Of a stretch of DNA of 64,000 nucleotides, positions 1 to 11,215 are shown one piece after another. The first letter of the stretch is position 1, and each line of letters starts with the position of its first letter. A program made the translations under genes and the position numbers. The notes beneath the pieces are model-generated. The model worked only from the letters and a program-made list of their open reading frames with translations, ran no database searches and was not told the DNA's origin. The DNA is from Tetradesmus obliquus. Its lineage: Eukaryota; Chlorophyta; Chlorophyceae; Sphaeropleales; Scenedesmaceae. The DNA is taken from the NCBI GenBank assembly GCA_030272155.1, contig CP126201.1, forward strand, positions 4,202,501-4,266,500. Reading direction: 5' to 3'.

Positions 1-63
1 TCCTTATCGTCAGCAGCGCTAAGTGAGTGCTCGTCGGATACCTGCGTGTGTTTTCATTTGCAG

Positions 64-2186
64 GTAATCCAGCGTGCCAACAACAACGCCTATGGTGAGG
101 AGGCGGCCACCGGCGCCGCAGCAGCTGTTGCTTTGAATGTCCGGAAGTAATGCAGGCAGTGCGCATGTGCGCAGTGTATGGTGGTACAAGCATGCTGTCA
201 ACACGCTGTGCGTACTGCAGTACTAGAATGAGCACTGCGCAAAGTGCTTGCATTCGTCGCACACTTGGCTACTTGACAGCTGACCCATGCAGCACCTGCC
301 CTACATGCGGTCTTGCCTATTTGCTGCTGCTGCTGATGCTGATGCTGCTGGTGCTGCTGCTGCCTGTGCCCCTTCCACCCTCAGGCCTGGCTGCTGGCGT
401 GTTCAGCAACAACATTGATGAGGTCAACACACTCTCCCGCGGCATCAAGAGCGGTGAGGCAGCAGCAGACAGACGCCTCATTAGAATTGCAGATAGTGCA
501 TCATAGTAGGTTGTAATGCATTACAACCTACTATGATGCATCCATATGGATGCGCAAGAATGTTTTTGGAGGTCGACACACTCTCCCGCGGCATCAAGAG
601 CTGTGAGCGCAGCAATATGTTACTGCAATGCATGTTAAGAACGTGATGCACAGGAACCACTACATCGAGGTCAGCACCCTTTCCCGTGGCTTCAAGAGCG
701 GTGAGAGCCAGCAGGCGTATGCAGCAGTGCTGAAGGCTGCTGCACAGCGTTGAGCAACATGATGCGAAGAACTTGGTGACAGTACACTGGGGTGACTGTG
801 CACCAGCATGCTGCCGTGACACAGCTACGGTCAGGATGTGGCAGACAGCTGTGGCGTCGTGCTGTATCAGGCCGCTCTTTACGCTGTCTCAGAGCCCACA
901 GGTGTCCACAGCACATGCACTCAGTGAGCATGTATGCGCAGGCTGTGGGCCAGAAGCTGCTGTGCGTAAAAAGCGCAGCACACTCTGCTACTTTCTGTGC
1001 AGCGCAGCACACTTTGCAATGCACACATCTTGATTCTCCCTGTCTGACTTTCTGCACTCGCCACCCCTGCTGCTGTACTTCAAATGTGTGCAGGCACGGT
1101 CTGGGTGAACTGCTACAACCTGTGAGTGGTGCAGCAGCAGCTCAGCGCTTGCTTGCATTCGCCACCAGACACAGCGTTCTTGCATTCGCACTTGCGTGCC
1201 GTACGTGCACGTGCATTCGTGCCGCCAGACACAGCCGCATGAAGCATGCAACAGCGGATGCAGCGTGTGCTGTACGTGGCAGCTGCTGCAGCAGTGCATG
1301 TGCCACCAGCCATCTATCTGCTGCGGCATGTGCCTGAGGAGCAGCCTCATTTTGCAACGCAAACAGTGCTGCATAGACGCTCCTGCATAGCTGGCGGCTG
1401 CTGCTGCCTGCCGCGTGCACCCAACGCATCAAACAACTTCAATGCACCTCACAACACCCCCACCCGCCATTTACTTGCTGCAGCTACGACAGCGCAGTGC
1501 CGTTTGGCGGCTACAAGGACAGCGGCCTGGGCAGGGAGAAGGTGCGCCTGCTGCTGCTGCTGCTGCTGCTGCTGGCACATAGTGTGTTGTAGCTATTGCT
1601 CTAGCAGTGCTTCAGGAGTGGGAGTGCTTGTGTACACCTGCAACACTGCTGCTGCTGCTGCTGCTGTGGTGGTGGTGGTGGTGGTGGTGCGGGCGATGTT
1701 CTCCCGGAGGCTGATCCTGATGCAAACAATGCTCAGCTGAGGCGCGCCGTACAGCGTATGGCTGCTGATGCTGTGATGCTGCCGCGGCAGCCTCTGCACT
1801 GCTATGCTTGAGCGCTCGTTGCTCTCTGCTGCTGCTGCAAGCGTCCTCACTCTCTGGCCATGGCTGCCTGTCTTTGCTTTGCGTTCCTGCAGGGGGAGTA
1901 TGCTCTGTCCAACTACACACAGGTGTGAGGAAGCTGTCAGCATGACATACTACGCTGCCCGCACAGCATGCAGTGCACAGTACAAGTGCATGGTGCTGTC
2001 TGGCAGCGGTGCAGTCGGGTCTTTCATGCGTGTTTGCTTGTGAGCAGGGACAGCCATGTTCCTTGTATTCCTACCTCTGTGTGTGTTCATGTCATAGCTG
2101 CTATGTAACAAGCTGATGTAACCCTGCTGACCTGGCTGCAGGTCAAGGCTGTGTACCAGCCCCTGGTCAACCCCGCCTGGAGGTGA
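64..2186 (+). CDS. ALDH: Aldehyde dehydrogenase (ALDH1/ALDH2-like), 3' part only
   Basis: NAD(P)-dependent oxidation of aldehydes to carboxylic acids. Only the C-terminal ~87 residues lie in the window. Exons with matching phases: 64-94, 385-453, 1094-1121, 1484-1541, 1893-1922, 2142-2186. They encode the conserved blocks VIQRANNNAYG, LAAGVFSNNIDEVNTLSRG, GTVWVNCYN, PFGGYKDSGLGREK, GEYALSNYTQ and VKAVYQPLVNPAWR-stop, which are the ALDH1/2 oligomerisation and C-terminal segments in family order. The catalytic Cys and Glu lie upstream of the window. ALDH2 (mitochondrial) and cytosolic ALDH1 types cannot be separated without the N-terminus. The intron after the second exon holds two decayed copies of that exon's 3' end and a perfect palindrome. 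A TGTAA motif at 2985-2989 is a possible polyadenylation signal, giving a 3' UTR of about 800 bases. Confidence 0.93.
497..540. repeat. Perfect 44-bp palindrome in ALDH intron
   Basis: The two 22-base arms, starting TGCATCATAGTAGG, are exact reverse complements with no loop. The site sits in the intron between the exons at 385-453 and 1094-1121. It could be a hairpin or cruciform site, or the remnant of a very small inverted-repeat element. No flanking target duplication is obvious. Confidence 0.9.
568..706 (+). repeat. Two decayed copies of the ALDH exon 3' end
   Basis: Copies begin at about 570 and 668, after the true block at 421. They still read EVDTLSRGIKS and EVSTLSRGFKSG against EVNTLSRGIKSG in the real exon. 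The first has lost the GGTGAG donor context; the second keeps it. They are intronic relics of an exon-edge duplication. Confidence 0.85.
1650..1690. repeat. (CTG)n/(GTG)n simple repeat in ALDH intron
   Basis: A run of CTG triplets passes directly into a run of about nine GTG triplets within the intron between 1542 and 1892. It is low-complexity sequence. The ORFs across it, rich in His or Val, are repeat artefacts. Confidence 0.85.
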
Positions 2187-2325
2187 ACTTCACTGTCGCG
2201 CCGGGAAGAAAGGGCATGAAGTTCACACCTTGAAGATGGGCCTGAACGTCACTCCCGCACCAGCAAGGCATGAACTTCACAGCGTGAAGATGGGCATGGA
2301 GTGCAAGCTGGGAGGTGAAGTTCAC
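2183..2325. repeat. Five spaced GTGAASTTCAC-like near-palindromes
   Basis: Eleven-base near-palindromes occur at 2183-2193, 2216-2226, 2242-2252, 2270-2280 and 2315-2325, interspersed with GAAGATGGG. The first overlaps the ALDH stop codon. They look like a degenerate tandem array of about 30-50 bp in the proximal 3' UTR. Confidence 0.7.
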
Positions 2326-3775
2326 GCTAGGAAAGGGGGGCGAGGGCCTGCAGTGCATGCAGTGGAGGCGCGTCACACACTTTCAATCTGGAGGCGCATG
2401 GGATGATTCCCTGTATGCTGTTGCGCAGGCACCGTGCAGCATGTGTTGACACAAAGTTTTGGCTCGTAGCTGCATAGCTTGCAGTGAGGTTGTTGGCTAC
2501 AGTTGCGCAGCTGACCAGTGTTTGTTGAGTTGCCAGCACATTGCATATGAATGATAATGGCTGCTTGTTTGTGCTTGACAGTTTGGACTCACGCTGCATG
2601 CCGCGTGGTGTGTTGCTCGTGCATTACGCAGCTGTTATATACTATGACCTTTGGTCAAAGCTTGTTGTGGCTTTTTCGTGAGTATTGCTTGTGTATAATA
2701 CAGGGGAGATTTTGAGGCTGCCGGTTTGCAGCCGTCGCCCTTTTTCCATCTATGAGGAAGCGGGACGCCTTCTTGCAGCAAGTATGAGTAGTATCATCAC
2801 AGCAGTTTTCAAAAGCTGTCAAACGTGAGTGCAGTGCCAGGTATGGCATGCGCAGCTGAGCAGCAGCACTGCCCGTGATCTGCGCTCGCACTTCATTTTG
2901 TCGTCATGCTCGTGGCATGCAGTTTTGTTGTGTATCGTAAGTAAGGGTATGCTGTCGCCTTTGGCCTGCATTCTTGCCTGTGTATGTAAGATCATCATGG
3001 CATGTTTGCTGGAAGCATCTGTGGTTGCTTGCTGCAGCTGTGGCACGTGGAGCCGCTGCTACAGCCCAAATGTCGGCTTTACTCATTATAGTGAACCTTG
3101 CATCATCTTGCTCATAGATGCGCCTAATGCAGTGCAACCTAGGCACGTTTGTTGTGGGTGGTGCGCATGACATTGAGGCGTCTGGCGGTGGCTGGGGTCA
3201 GCACGCCTGCTACAGAGGCAACCGAAACCAGTATGGCTTGCTTAGGTGAGATGGTTGGCTCCCTGAAGTTATGACTTTGAACCTTCATGGAACTCTTTTC
3301 AAACATGTTGTTTACCCTTAGGATGAGTCTGAGTACACCAGGTTGGCTGTTTGGCTGTCCAGGCCAGGTGCCGAAGCTCAAGTCAGTTCAAATTCACGGC
3401 GGCTGACTGCAGCTCTCACTTTTCAGCTATCAGCACACATGCAGAGACACCGTGAGACACCGCAGAGACGCCGTGATTGGTGAGGTGGAGTTGTTACATG
3501 TGATAGCCATGAGCAACTGATGGTACTCGCTGCTGCCACCCTCGCTGTGCTCTTAGCCTCTGCCCAGCTGCTGCTTCTGCGCACTGGGCAGCAGCAGCTA
3601 AGCGTGCATGCACGCATGCGCGCCTGAATCAAAGAGCACCCCACCAAAACGCACCAACTGATGCTGTTACAAACCTTGGCAACATACAACCTGCTGTTAC
3701 TGCTGGATACATACATAGCTTGATAATATACAAGGTTGCCCACAATGTTTAATCCATGCTGGCACTGCTGCCACG
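2187..3775. other. Intergenic: ALDH 3' UTR and upstream of the ubiquitin-like gene
   Basis: No gene is supported here. The first part holds the near-palindrome array and probable 3' UTR up to the TGTAA at 2985-2989. The rest should contain the promoter and 5' UTR of the downstream gene. Short ORFs on both strands lack recognisable motifs. Confidence 0.6.
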
Positions 3776-5328
3776 GTGGCTGCATGCGCACACCTCACCA
3801 CGCCATGCCATTTGTACACCATGTCAGCCGTCTGCTGCAGCTGGCGCTGGGTCACCAGCAGCACTGCTCCTCGAAATGCAGCACCAGTCAGCACTGCAGC
3901 ACCATCTGCTCCGCAGCTAACAGCGCGGCCTCCTCCTGACACCCTCTTGAACTATCAGGCGGAGCTGTCGCCGCTGGCAGACCTGAGCAGCCTGGCTGGC
4001 AAGCCATTGCTGAGTGTGGTGGCGTGCAAGAAGGCCCCGCTAAAAGCAGTGCTCGACAGCTCAGCACCACAGTTTGACATCAAGGTCAAGACACTAACAG
4101 GCCAGTGGCTGCCCTTGAAAGTGCGTGGCAATATGTTGGTGGAGGAGTTCAAGGGAATGGTGGAGGATGCTGAAGGTGCGCAAATCTAGACGATTCATGA
4201 GCTGTTACATCGTGGTTCTTCAGTGTTAATTGGCCACTGAGGCTTGCATGCAGTGCTCCCCGCCTGGCCCCTGCCATGCATCAATACAAGTCCCCGCAGG
4301 CCGCACGCAAGACATTGCCTGCTTTTGGTTGTGTTTTGTTTGTTTCAGGACTTCCAATGTTCTGTTGTTGACTGCAGGCATCCCACCTGGCCAGCAGCGA
4401 CACATATTCAAAGGGATTCACCTACAGGACGGCCGCACCATGAGCGACTACGGCGTAGAAAGCGCAGCAGCAGAGCTGGCAGCGCAGGGGCAGGTGCCTG
4501 TGCTGCTCCTGATGCTGCCGCTGCGTGGCGGCATGTACCACCAGACCAGCGGGCGGCACGACAATGAGAGCATGAGTGCAGAGCCGCTCACACAGAGGTG
4601 GGTCCTACGCTGCTGCGCTGCTACTGCAGCTGATGATGATGCTCATGCTGGTGCTGCTGCTTTGGCAGCTACAGTCGCTAAGGTCGCTTGTAGAGTGCTG
4701 CCATTGTGCTGCTCCTGATGCTGCCGCTGCGTGGCGCCTTGTACCACCAGACCAGCGGGCGGCACGACAATGAGAGCATGAGTTCAGAGCCGCTCACACA
4801 GAGGTGGGTCCTACGCTGCTGCGCTGCTACTGCAGCTGATGATGATGCTCATGCTGGTGCTGCTGCTTTGGCAGCTACAGTCGCTAAGGTCGCTTGTAGA
4901 GTGCTGCCATTGTGCTGCTCCTGATGCTGCGCTGCATGGCGGCATGTACCACCAGACCAGCGGGCGGCACGACAATGAGAGCATGAGTTCAGAGCCGCCC
5001 ACACAGAGGTGGGTCCTACGCTGCTGCGCTGCTACTGCAGCTGATGATGATGCTCATGCTGGTGCTGCTGCTTTGGCAGCTACAGTCGTCAAGGTCGCTT
5101 GTAGAGTGCTGCCATTGGAGTTACTCACTTCAGCTTCCTCAGCATCTGTTCTGCTGCAGGTTTGGCAGGGTGCAATGTGTGATACTCATCGTTATTGCTG
5201 CGACGATCTGCTGACTGCACTGCAGGTGACAGTGGCAGTGCCAGGGTTTGGCGAGCTGCAGGTTACAGTGCCGGTTGACGTGTCAGGCCCAGAGTTGCTG
5301 CAGCTGGTGCAGCAGCGGGTGCAAACAG

Positions 5329-5367
<39 letters not shown>

Positions 5368-5771
5368 CGCCACAAGCAGCAGCAGAAGTCATTGACTTGG
5401 TGTCGTCAGAAGAGGAAGATGATGCTGTGGCTGGAGACGCAAGTTTGCAGCCGCATGAAGCAGCAGCAGCAGCAGCAGCAGCAGCAGTGAAGCAGGATGA
5501 ACGTCACAGCAAGAGCAGCGCTGCTAGCCGCCCAGCAGAGGCTGCTGCGGGTTTGAATGGCGCTGCATTGTGCTCTGCGATATTGTTGCAGCAGCTGATC
5601 GTCAATTGTAGCATGCGGCTGACATGCTTTGAGGTGTGCACAGGCAGCAGCAGTAGCAGTAGCAGCAGTGATGACATGAGCTGGCACCAACACCGCTGTT
5701 GTGGGTGGTTATGCGCAGTGTACGGTATGTGCAGCATGCGCTTGCACGCCTGTGATGCAGCAGTGCTTTGA
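3776..5771 (+). CDS. Ubiquitin-like domain protein with SUMO-interacting motif
   Basis: Exon 3776-4175 joins exon 4378-4597 in phase. Together they encode a full beta-grasp ubiquitin-like domain: IKVKTLTGQWLPLKV, then EGIPPGQQRHIFKGIHLQDG, then RTMSDYGVES, ending in LMLPLRGG. These align with ubiquitin's VKTLTGK, EGIPPDQQRLIF, DGRTLSDYN and LRLRGG. The chain continues past the Gly-Gly (MYHQTSGRHDNE), so any use as a conjugatable modifier would need processing. A 3' exon, probably from 5226, encodes VTVAVPGFGELQVTV, polyAla, the SUMO-interacting motif VIDLVSSEEEDD and a polySer end. Start uncertain (3776, or Met at 3821). The 206-bp triplication at 4500-5117 obscures the join: the donor after 4597 is phase 2, while acceptors at 5160, 5226 and 5262 are phase 0. 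The third copy, however, reads in frame into the tail without splicing. Suggested role is a ubiquitin/SUMO pathway adaptor (inference). Confidence 0.78.
4500..5117 (+). repeat. 206-bp exon+intron unit, three tandem copies
   Basis: Units start at 4500, 4706 and 4912. Each carries the end of the ubiquitin-like exon (LLLMLPLRG, then the TSGRHDNESMS segment), the CAGAG/GTGGGT donor and the following intron. The third copy has a one-base loss before the Gly-Gly codons. Because 206 is not a multiple of 3, each copy sits in a different frame. Confidence 0.93.
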
Positions 5772-7034
5772 AGCAGCAGCATCTTGGCAGAGGTCATCTC
5801 TGCTTGGCTACCAGCGCGCGAAGCGACCTGCAGTGAGCGCATGCAGATGCTCAGCAGCAGCAAGCAGATAGTCTGCTGTGCCCTAGTTCGAAGTGTCCAT
5901 GTAGCAGAATAACCTTGAGACCAGGGACCAGCCAAGGCTGCACGTTGGCAGGCTGCCATGCGTGGTGCAGACTCCGACAAAGTAGGGTCATGACGCGGTT
6001 TGCATGTTTGTCTCCCAATTATACTATATTTGGATGTTGTTTGACCCTTGAGATCTGCGATGAAACTGCAAACTATGGGCTATCCGAAGAGCATGTCTAA
6101 AACAGGTTGATGTGGAGACTTGTGAATCCATGCACCGTGCACCGTGGTGACTCACCGGCGTGACGCCACACCAGCACTGACAAAGAAGGGTCAGGAAGGG
6201 CGGCCTGCTATACCGTTTACCTGTGACAGGTGCTTCAGCTCGGTAACTCGATCCAAGCCAGGTGTCCTTCAGACATACAGCACATGCCTGTGGACTCGCA
6301 AGCTGGTGTGTGCGGTCCAACAGAAGCTACACAGAAACCTTGCAGCTTTAACTGTGCTGCTTGCAGTGCATTGCCAATGCGGCCGTCATGTAGCATCTCA
6401 CCCAATGGGCATGCATGCGCAGCGGCTGTGGTAAATATCAGGCATGGTGCAACACCGTTGACTGGATGCTGGACAGCAATGCACCCATTTCATTAATACA
6501 CTGGCATCTTACACTGCACATGAGCACCACCGCCACCTGCACATGCTGCCTACACATATGGCAGCACCTGCCTCTGGCTCCTACGCCATGTCCCACTGGT
6601 CTCGCTCAATTAGCGGCCATATTGCTGCGCTCTGCCACCAAGCAGACACACATGCGTGTGCGCTCTTGCACATTACATCCACGCTGCCGCCGCCCACAGT
6701 TGGCTGTGTCACCATGGAAAGGCACAAAGTATAAGACAAGCCGTTGATTCACTTAGTCATGCAGCAACACCGACTCGGGAGAGCAATTGAGCAGTACCAC
6801 CAAGCACAACACAGGCAGCTGCCTGCATGGGTGCGGACAGTGCGCCACTGCCGCGTCTGTAAGCCTGTTCAAGCAGCACGTGCAACAACTCCGCTCAAAC
6901 CAAGCAAAGTCATCTCCATCATATGCTACTGTGATGACAATTCTCATGGGGCACTACTGACACCAAGCTGGCATTCTGGCGACACATGTAACAGCCGCGT
7001 GCACCGCAGCTATGCTGATAGATGTGTCGGCAGA
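5772..7034. other. Convergent 3' intergenic region
   Basis: This lies between the stops of the (+) ubiquitin-like gene and the (-) gene at 7035. A minus-strand TGTAA (TTACA at 6673-6677) is a plausible poly(A) signal for the latter, and a plus-strand TGTAA lies near 6857. No coding potential was recognised. Confidence 0.6.
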
Positions 7035-7512
7035 TCATAACAGCGTGAAAAGCGGCTGGGCTTTGCCAATCCCCTGTTTGATAGCGCTCAGCAGCTTTGG
7101 CTGCAGCTGGTCAGGCATGTCCTTCCAGTAGCTCCTAGCAGTGTTGGTGGCCAACTCCAGCACTTGCTGAGCAGCAGGAACCTGATACATGTGGAACTGC
7201 TCGCGCACGGAGGCTACCAACAAAGCTGCCAGCTCAGTAACAAGCTTTTCCTGCTGCTGCACGTCTGCAACATGACCGCTGAGGTGTGCCTTCAACTTCC
7301 GAGACTGCTCAGAAGCCTCGGCTTGCTGTTTCTGCAGCTTCTTGATTTCCTCATTGGCCATGCGCAGGGCGGTTAGGCTGGGCCAATGCTTGCTCAGCTG
7401 GCTACCCAGCTGGCTGGTCATGACATCAAAGTCCTTGCCTGCAGCCTCATAGGCCTCACAGAAGCTGCTGTAGCGCGCCCAGGCATCATCAAGCAGCCCA
7501 TACACCTGGCGG

Positions 7513-7546
<34 letters not shown>

Positions 7547-10418
7547 GGTGGAGGCACATGGCTGCTGTTGGGCACATGCAGGTGTCATGTGTGTTAATCC
7601 CATGTGTGTTATGCAGAGTACAGTCCGCACGGTGCTGGAAGCAGACAGGCAGATGCCTGGCACCCTTGAGCCCCACACTAGTGCAGGGTGCACATGATCC
7701 TTGGAGGTAAACATGCACATGTAACCAGCTTTGCCCCTCTGATGGTGCTGTGTGCGCAAAGGTGTTGCAGAGCAGCCCAGAGCATACTCCACGCATCCAC
7801 TGGTGTGACAGTATGCGATGCAATCGTGCAGGTGTCATGCCACATGATGCAGCACAGCATCAGCACACAATCCTTGAGTATGTGAAGACTTTTTGTTTAC
7901 TTGCGGGCTTTGTTGAAGCAAGAGGTCTAGGGCTGGCACTCTTACCTCATCGCTGCTGAGCAGTGGCATCAAGGCCTCAAACACAGAGGACTGCGGCGCA
8001 TCCGGTGCCGGTGTGCGCAGCAGTAGTGGCAGCTTTTGGCTGGAGCCTGTGGCACCTTCAGCAAGCCTGCACAGTTCCAAACAGCATGCAGCAAGGCGGG
8101 AAGCTTGGGGGCCAGGTCCCGGAAGGTTTGTCGCTACATTGTGTCAGGCATTACTAGCTGAAGCGGCCTGATGACACACTTAATTTACGACAACACAGCA
8201 GTTCACCCACGCACAACATGCTGATGTTTCCCAAGCATGCAATGTAACATCTTGTCTCGTGTATCATCCGCGCAGCTGGGCAACCTGGAACGCCTGGGTT
8301 TCAACAACTTTTACCTTTGCACTCGCTTGTTATGGGGAGCGCGTCAGCACGTAAGGCAATGTACTATAAACAGTACACAGCAGCTCACTTGTATGTCTTG
8401 ATGGGCTGCAGGCTCTTGACATGTGTGCCCGGCTCCTCCAGCAGCTGCCTCACCGTTGCCTGCAGCTGCTGTGCCTGCTCCTCGCTGGCGTTGGAAGGCA
8501 GGGACACCACGGGCAGCAGCGCCACGTGCTCACTCATATGGGACATCACAACCAGGTCGTACTTGGATGGGCCGTGCGGGGGCAGGAAGTAGAAGCAGGC
8601 GGTGGTGCTGTGCTGCAGGCAGCCGCAGGCGAGGCTCCTGTAGCAGCAGGCGCATGAATAGACCAGGTGAGGAAACCGGGAACCATATCAAATTGCCGCA
8701 CAGCGTCTGCTGCACAGCGGCCCAGCTGCCTTGCTAAAGCTACACAGGTGCCTCAGTGGTTGGTTATTGCCAAGCTGTCAGACATGATCCAACGACATGG
8801 CAGCAGCAAGTCTGGCTCAGCAAACGCAGCATACTTGTTGATACCCACACAAACTGCAAAGTGCAGGCGCGCAAATATTCTGGTACCAGCTGCATAGCAC
8901 TGGTTGACGATTTGGTGCGGCACTCACTTGTTCATGCCCCTGCTGCCGCACAGTTGTTTGTAGTCTTTCGACTGCTGATGCAGCAGGTGGCTGAGCAGCG
9001 CCTCTAAGTGGTGAGAAGCATTGAGTGTTGAACCCTGGCCGGGGGAGTCCTGCAGCGGGAAGACAGCCAATGCTGACTCAGCAGCTTGCAACTTGAATCC
9101 ATGCTTTAGCGCTGCAGGCGTGGTTACGTCAGAACATTACCGCAGCAAAGAAGCAAGCAATGCTGCTGCAGCTGATGACCAGGGCCCCTGCCATATTGGC
9201 ACATGCAAACTAGCAACATCAGCCACAAAGCAGTAGCAGCAGCACGCACCACCTGGACCCACCTGGAACCTGTACACCATCTCCCTGCACGCCTCAGGCA
9301 GCAGCACAGGAGGCAGCTGCGTGGCCCAGGCAGCAGGGTCCTCCAAAAACATCCTATGCAGGTCAATAGGGCCGCTGGCAGTAGCAGCAGCATCGCCATC
9401 AGCGCCGGCAATTGATGCCTTGGCCTTTGATGGGCCGTCAGCAGGTGGTGGTGTGGTCTTGTCGCTGGCGGGTGAGGTTGCCTCCCCATTGTCCTCAGCT
9501 GAGGGCACATTGGCATCTTCGGCGTAGTAGGGAGCCTTGCCGAGGTAGTGGCTGCTGCCCGCCAGCAGCACATTGACGTGTGTGGTGATGGGCCGCATGC
9601 TGAGCTTGGGCTTGAGCTGGGCAGCAGATGCGCTGGCTGCCAGGCCGGCAGCAGACCAGGAGTCCTGCAAGTCGAGGCCTGACAGGGGCTGGCTGCCTGC
9701 AGGTAGCAGTTTGTAATGCAGGGCAGCCGGCAAGGGTCAGCAGTTTGCTGTGTAGGGACTCCCTAACATGATGTTTGTAAGCACTAACAGCATGCTTATT
9801 GCTGCGTGCAATGCAACAAAGCAGTGTGCACAGCAACACGTTGCTGCTAGCTTTGTTCAAGGTAGTGATTGCAATGCGCAATCTGCCGAGGTCCCCATAC
9901 CACATAGTGTTATTCACGCTGCACAGGCAGCAGCAGCCACCCGTCTTCACCCAAGCTCAGAGTATCTGTGCTGTATACACACCTGACTGCAGGCCACGGC
10001 CACGGCTGTGGCTGCTCTTGTGTCGATGTGCCACAGTGTGTCTGCTGCACACATGTGATGGGGTTGAGCTGTGCAGGCATCTGTTTTGTGATAAGGTGCA
10101 CGTGAAGTGCTGCCGTGTCAGAGACAGCATGCTGCTGTTGGTTATCAGACAGAAGTATGGTCCTGTGCAGGGCTGAGGTGCAGTGCAGGGTGCGATGCTG
10201 CAGGTAACGACGATTGAGGTGTCGCTGTCACCGTTAAGGATGTACGCACCGAAGGCATTGGCGGAAATACCGATAACCACGGGTGTGGAGTATGTCTTAT
10301 CCGTGCCGTAGTAGCAAAACATGGTATCCGTGCCAGATCTGCGATACATTGGATGGGCAAGGTCCAAGGGACCTGGCTCGGACATCACAACAGACACAGT
10401 GAAACGGTGCGATTGCAT
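7035..10418 (-). CDS. Unrecognised 521-residue protein with C-terminal coiled coil
   Basis: Six exons agree in phase: 10250-10418, 9263-9696, 8928-9049, 8389-8637, 7946-8066, 7035-7505. The start ATG at 10418 is immediately preceded by an in-frame TGA. I do not recognise the family. The N-terminal ~60 residues look globular (GTDTMFCYYGTDKTYS). A Ser/Ala/Pro-rich linker follows, then helical segments (HHLEALLSHLLHQQSKDYK), a compact block (CFYFLPPHGPSKYDLVVMSH) and a final ~155-residue exon with a coiled coil (ANEEIKKLQKQQAEASEQ), ending in KAQPLFTLL. There is no signal peptide or membrane segment. CTG/CAG runs are confined to introns, unlike in neighbouring genes. It may be a cytosolic scaffold (inference). 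Confidence 0.72.
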
Positions 10419-10843
10419 TCACAACTGTGAATTCATTTTGATCAACACGCATGGCTGCCTCGACTACGTCAAATTGTGATGCCCGGCAGCAGTACAAGTG
10501 TGCGCGTGCCGTGCGGTGGCAGGCCAGCGTTCACATGAAGCACACACACCGAGCAATGCCAAGGCAGGCAAAAGAAGGGGATCACCGATGCCTGCAAGAC
10601 ACCCATCAAGATCCAGGACAGTTTGACAGAGGTACTGTCCGTGCCAGTGCTGCAATGTAACCTCTTGCTGCTACTGCAATTCAAGCAGCTGTACAGGCAT
10701 ATATGGAGTCACGAAAAGCAACAGTACAGCACACGTCGCCATCCATGAAGCAGTCCGAAGGCCACAGTGGGAAGCAGCAAGTGGCATACCACTTGCTGCT
10801 TGGGATGCTTTATCACGACTGCATTCATCTGTGCAGTGAAAAG
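10419..10843. other. Intergenic between two (-) genes
   Basis: About 425 bases hold the probable promoter/5' UTR of the gene starting at 10418 and the 3' UTR of the transporter ending at 10844. No further feature is supported. Confidence 0.6.
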
Positions 10844-11179
10844 CTAGCTGCCCAAGCTGTCAGCAGCTGCATTGTCTGCAGCCACTCGCTGCAGACCTGG
10901 AAGCTCCATGCTGCTGCTGCCGCTCATGCCAGCAACCCCATCAACAGTGCTGACGCCATCTGCAGCAGCTGCTGCTGATGATGATGGTTCAACATCCCAG
11001 CTTCCAACCACATCAAGCAGCCTGCCGCTCCCGCAGTGAGCCGGGTTGGCGCAAGCAGCACCATCAACAGCAGCAGCAGCTGCAGCCGGACCCTCACTCA
11101 ACACGCCTGCATCAACACCAGATTCTTCAGCTACCATCAGCACTGTATCACACGCTGCTGCTGCAGCTCCAGCTCCAGC

Positions 11180-11215
<36 letters not shown>

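Noticed and set aside
1246-1740. Cys-rich 164-codon ORF
   Set aside because: Crosses ALDH introns and a CTG/GTG simple repeat; the small ALDH exon inside is in another frame.
4500-5117. Polyubiquitin gene
   Set aside because: Only the C-terminal piece of the ubiquitin-like domain is repeated, with intron sequence, and copies are out of frame.
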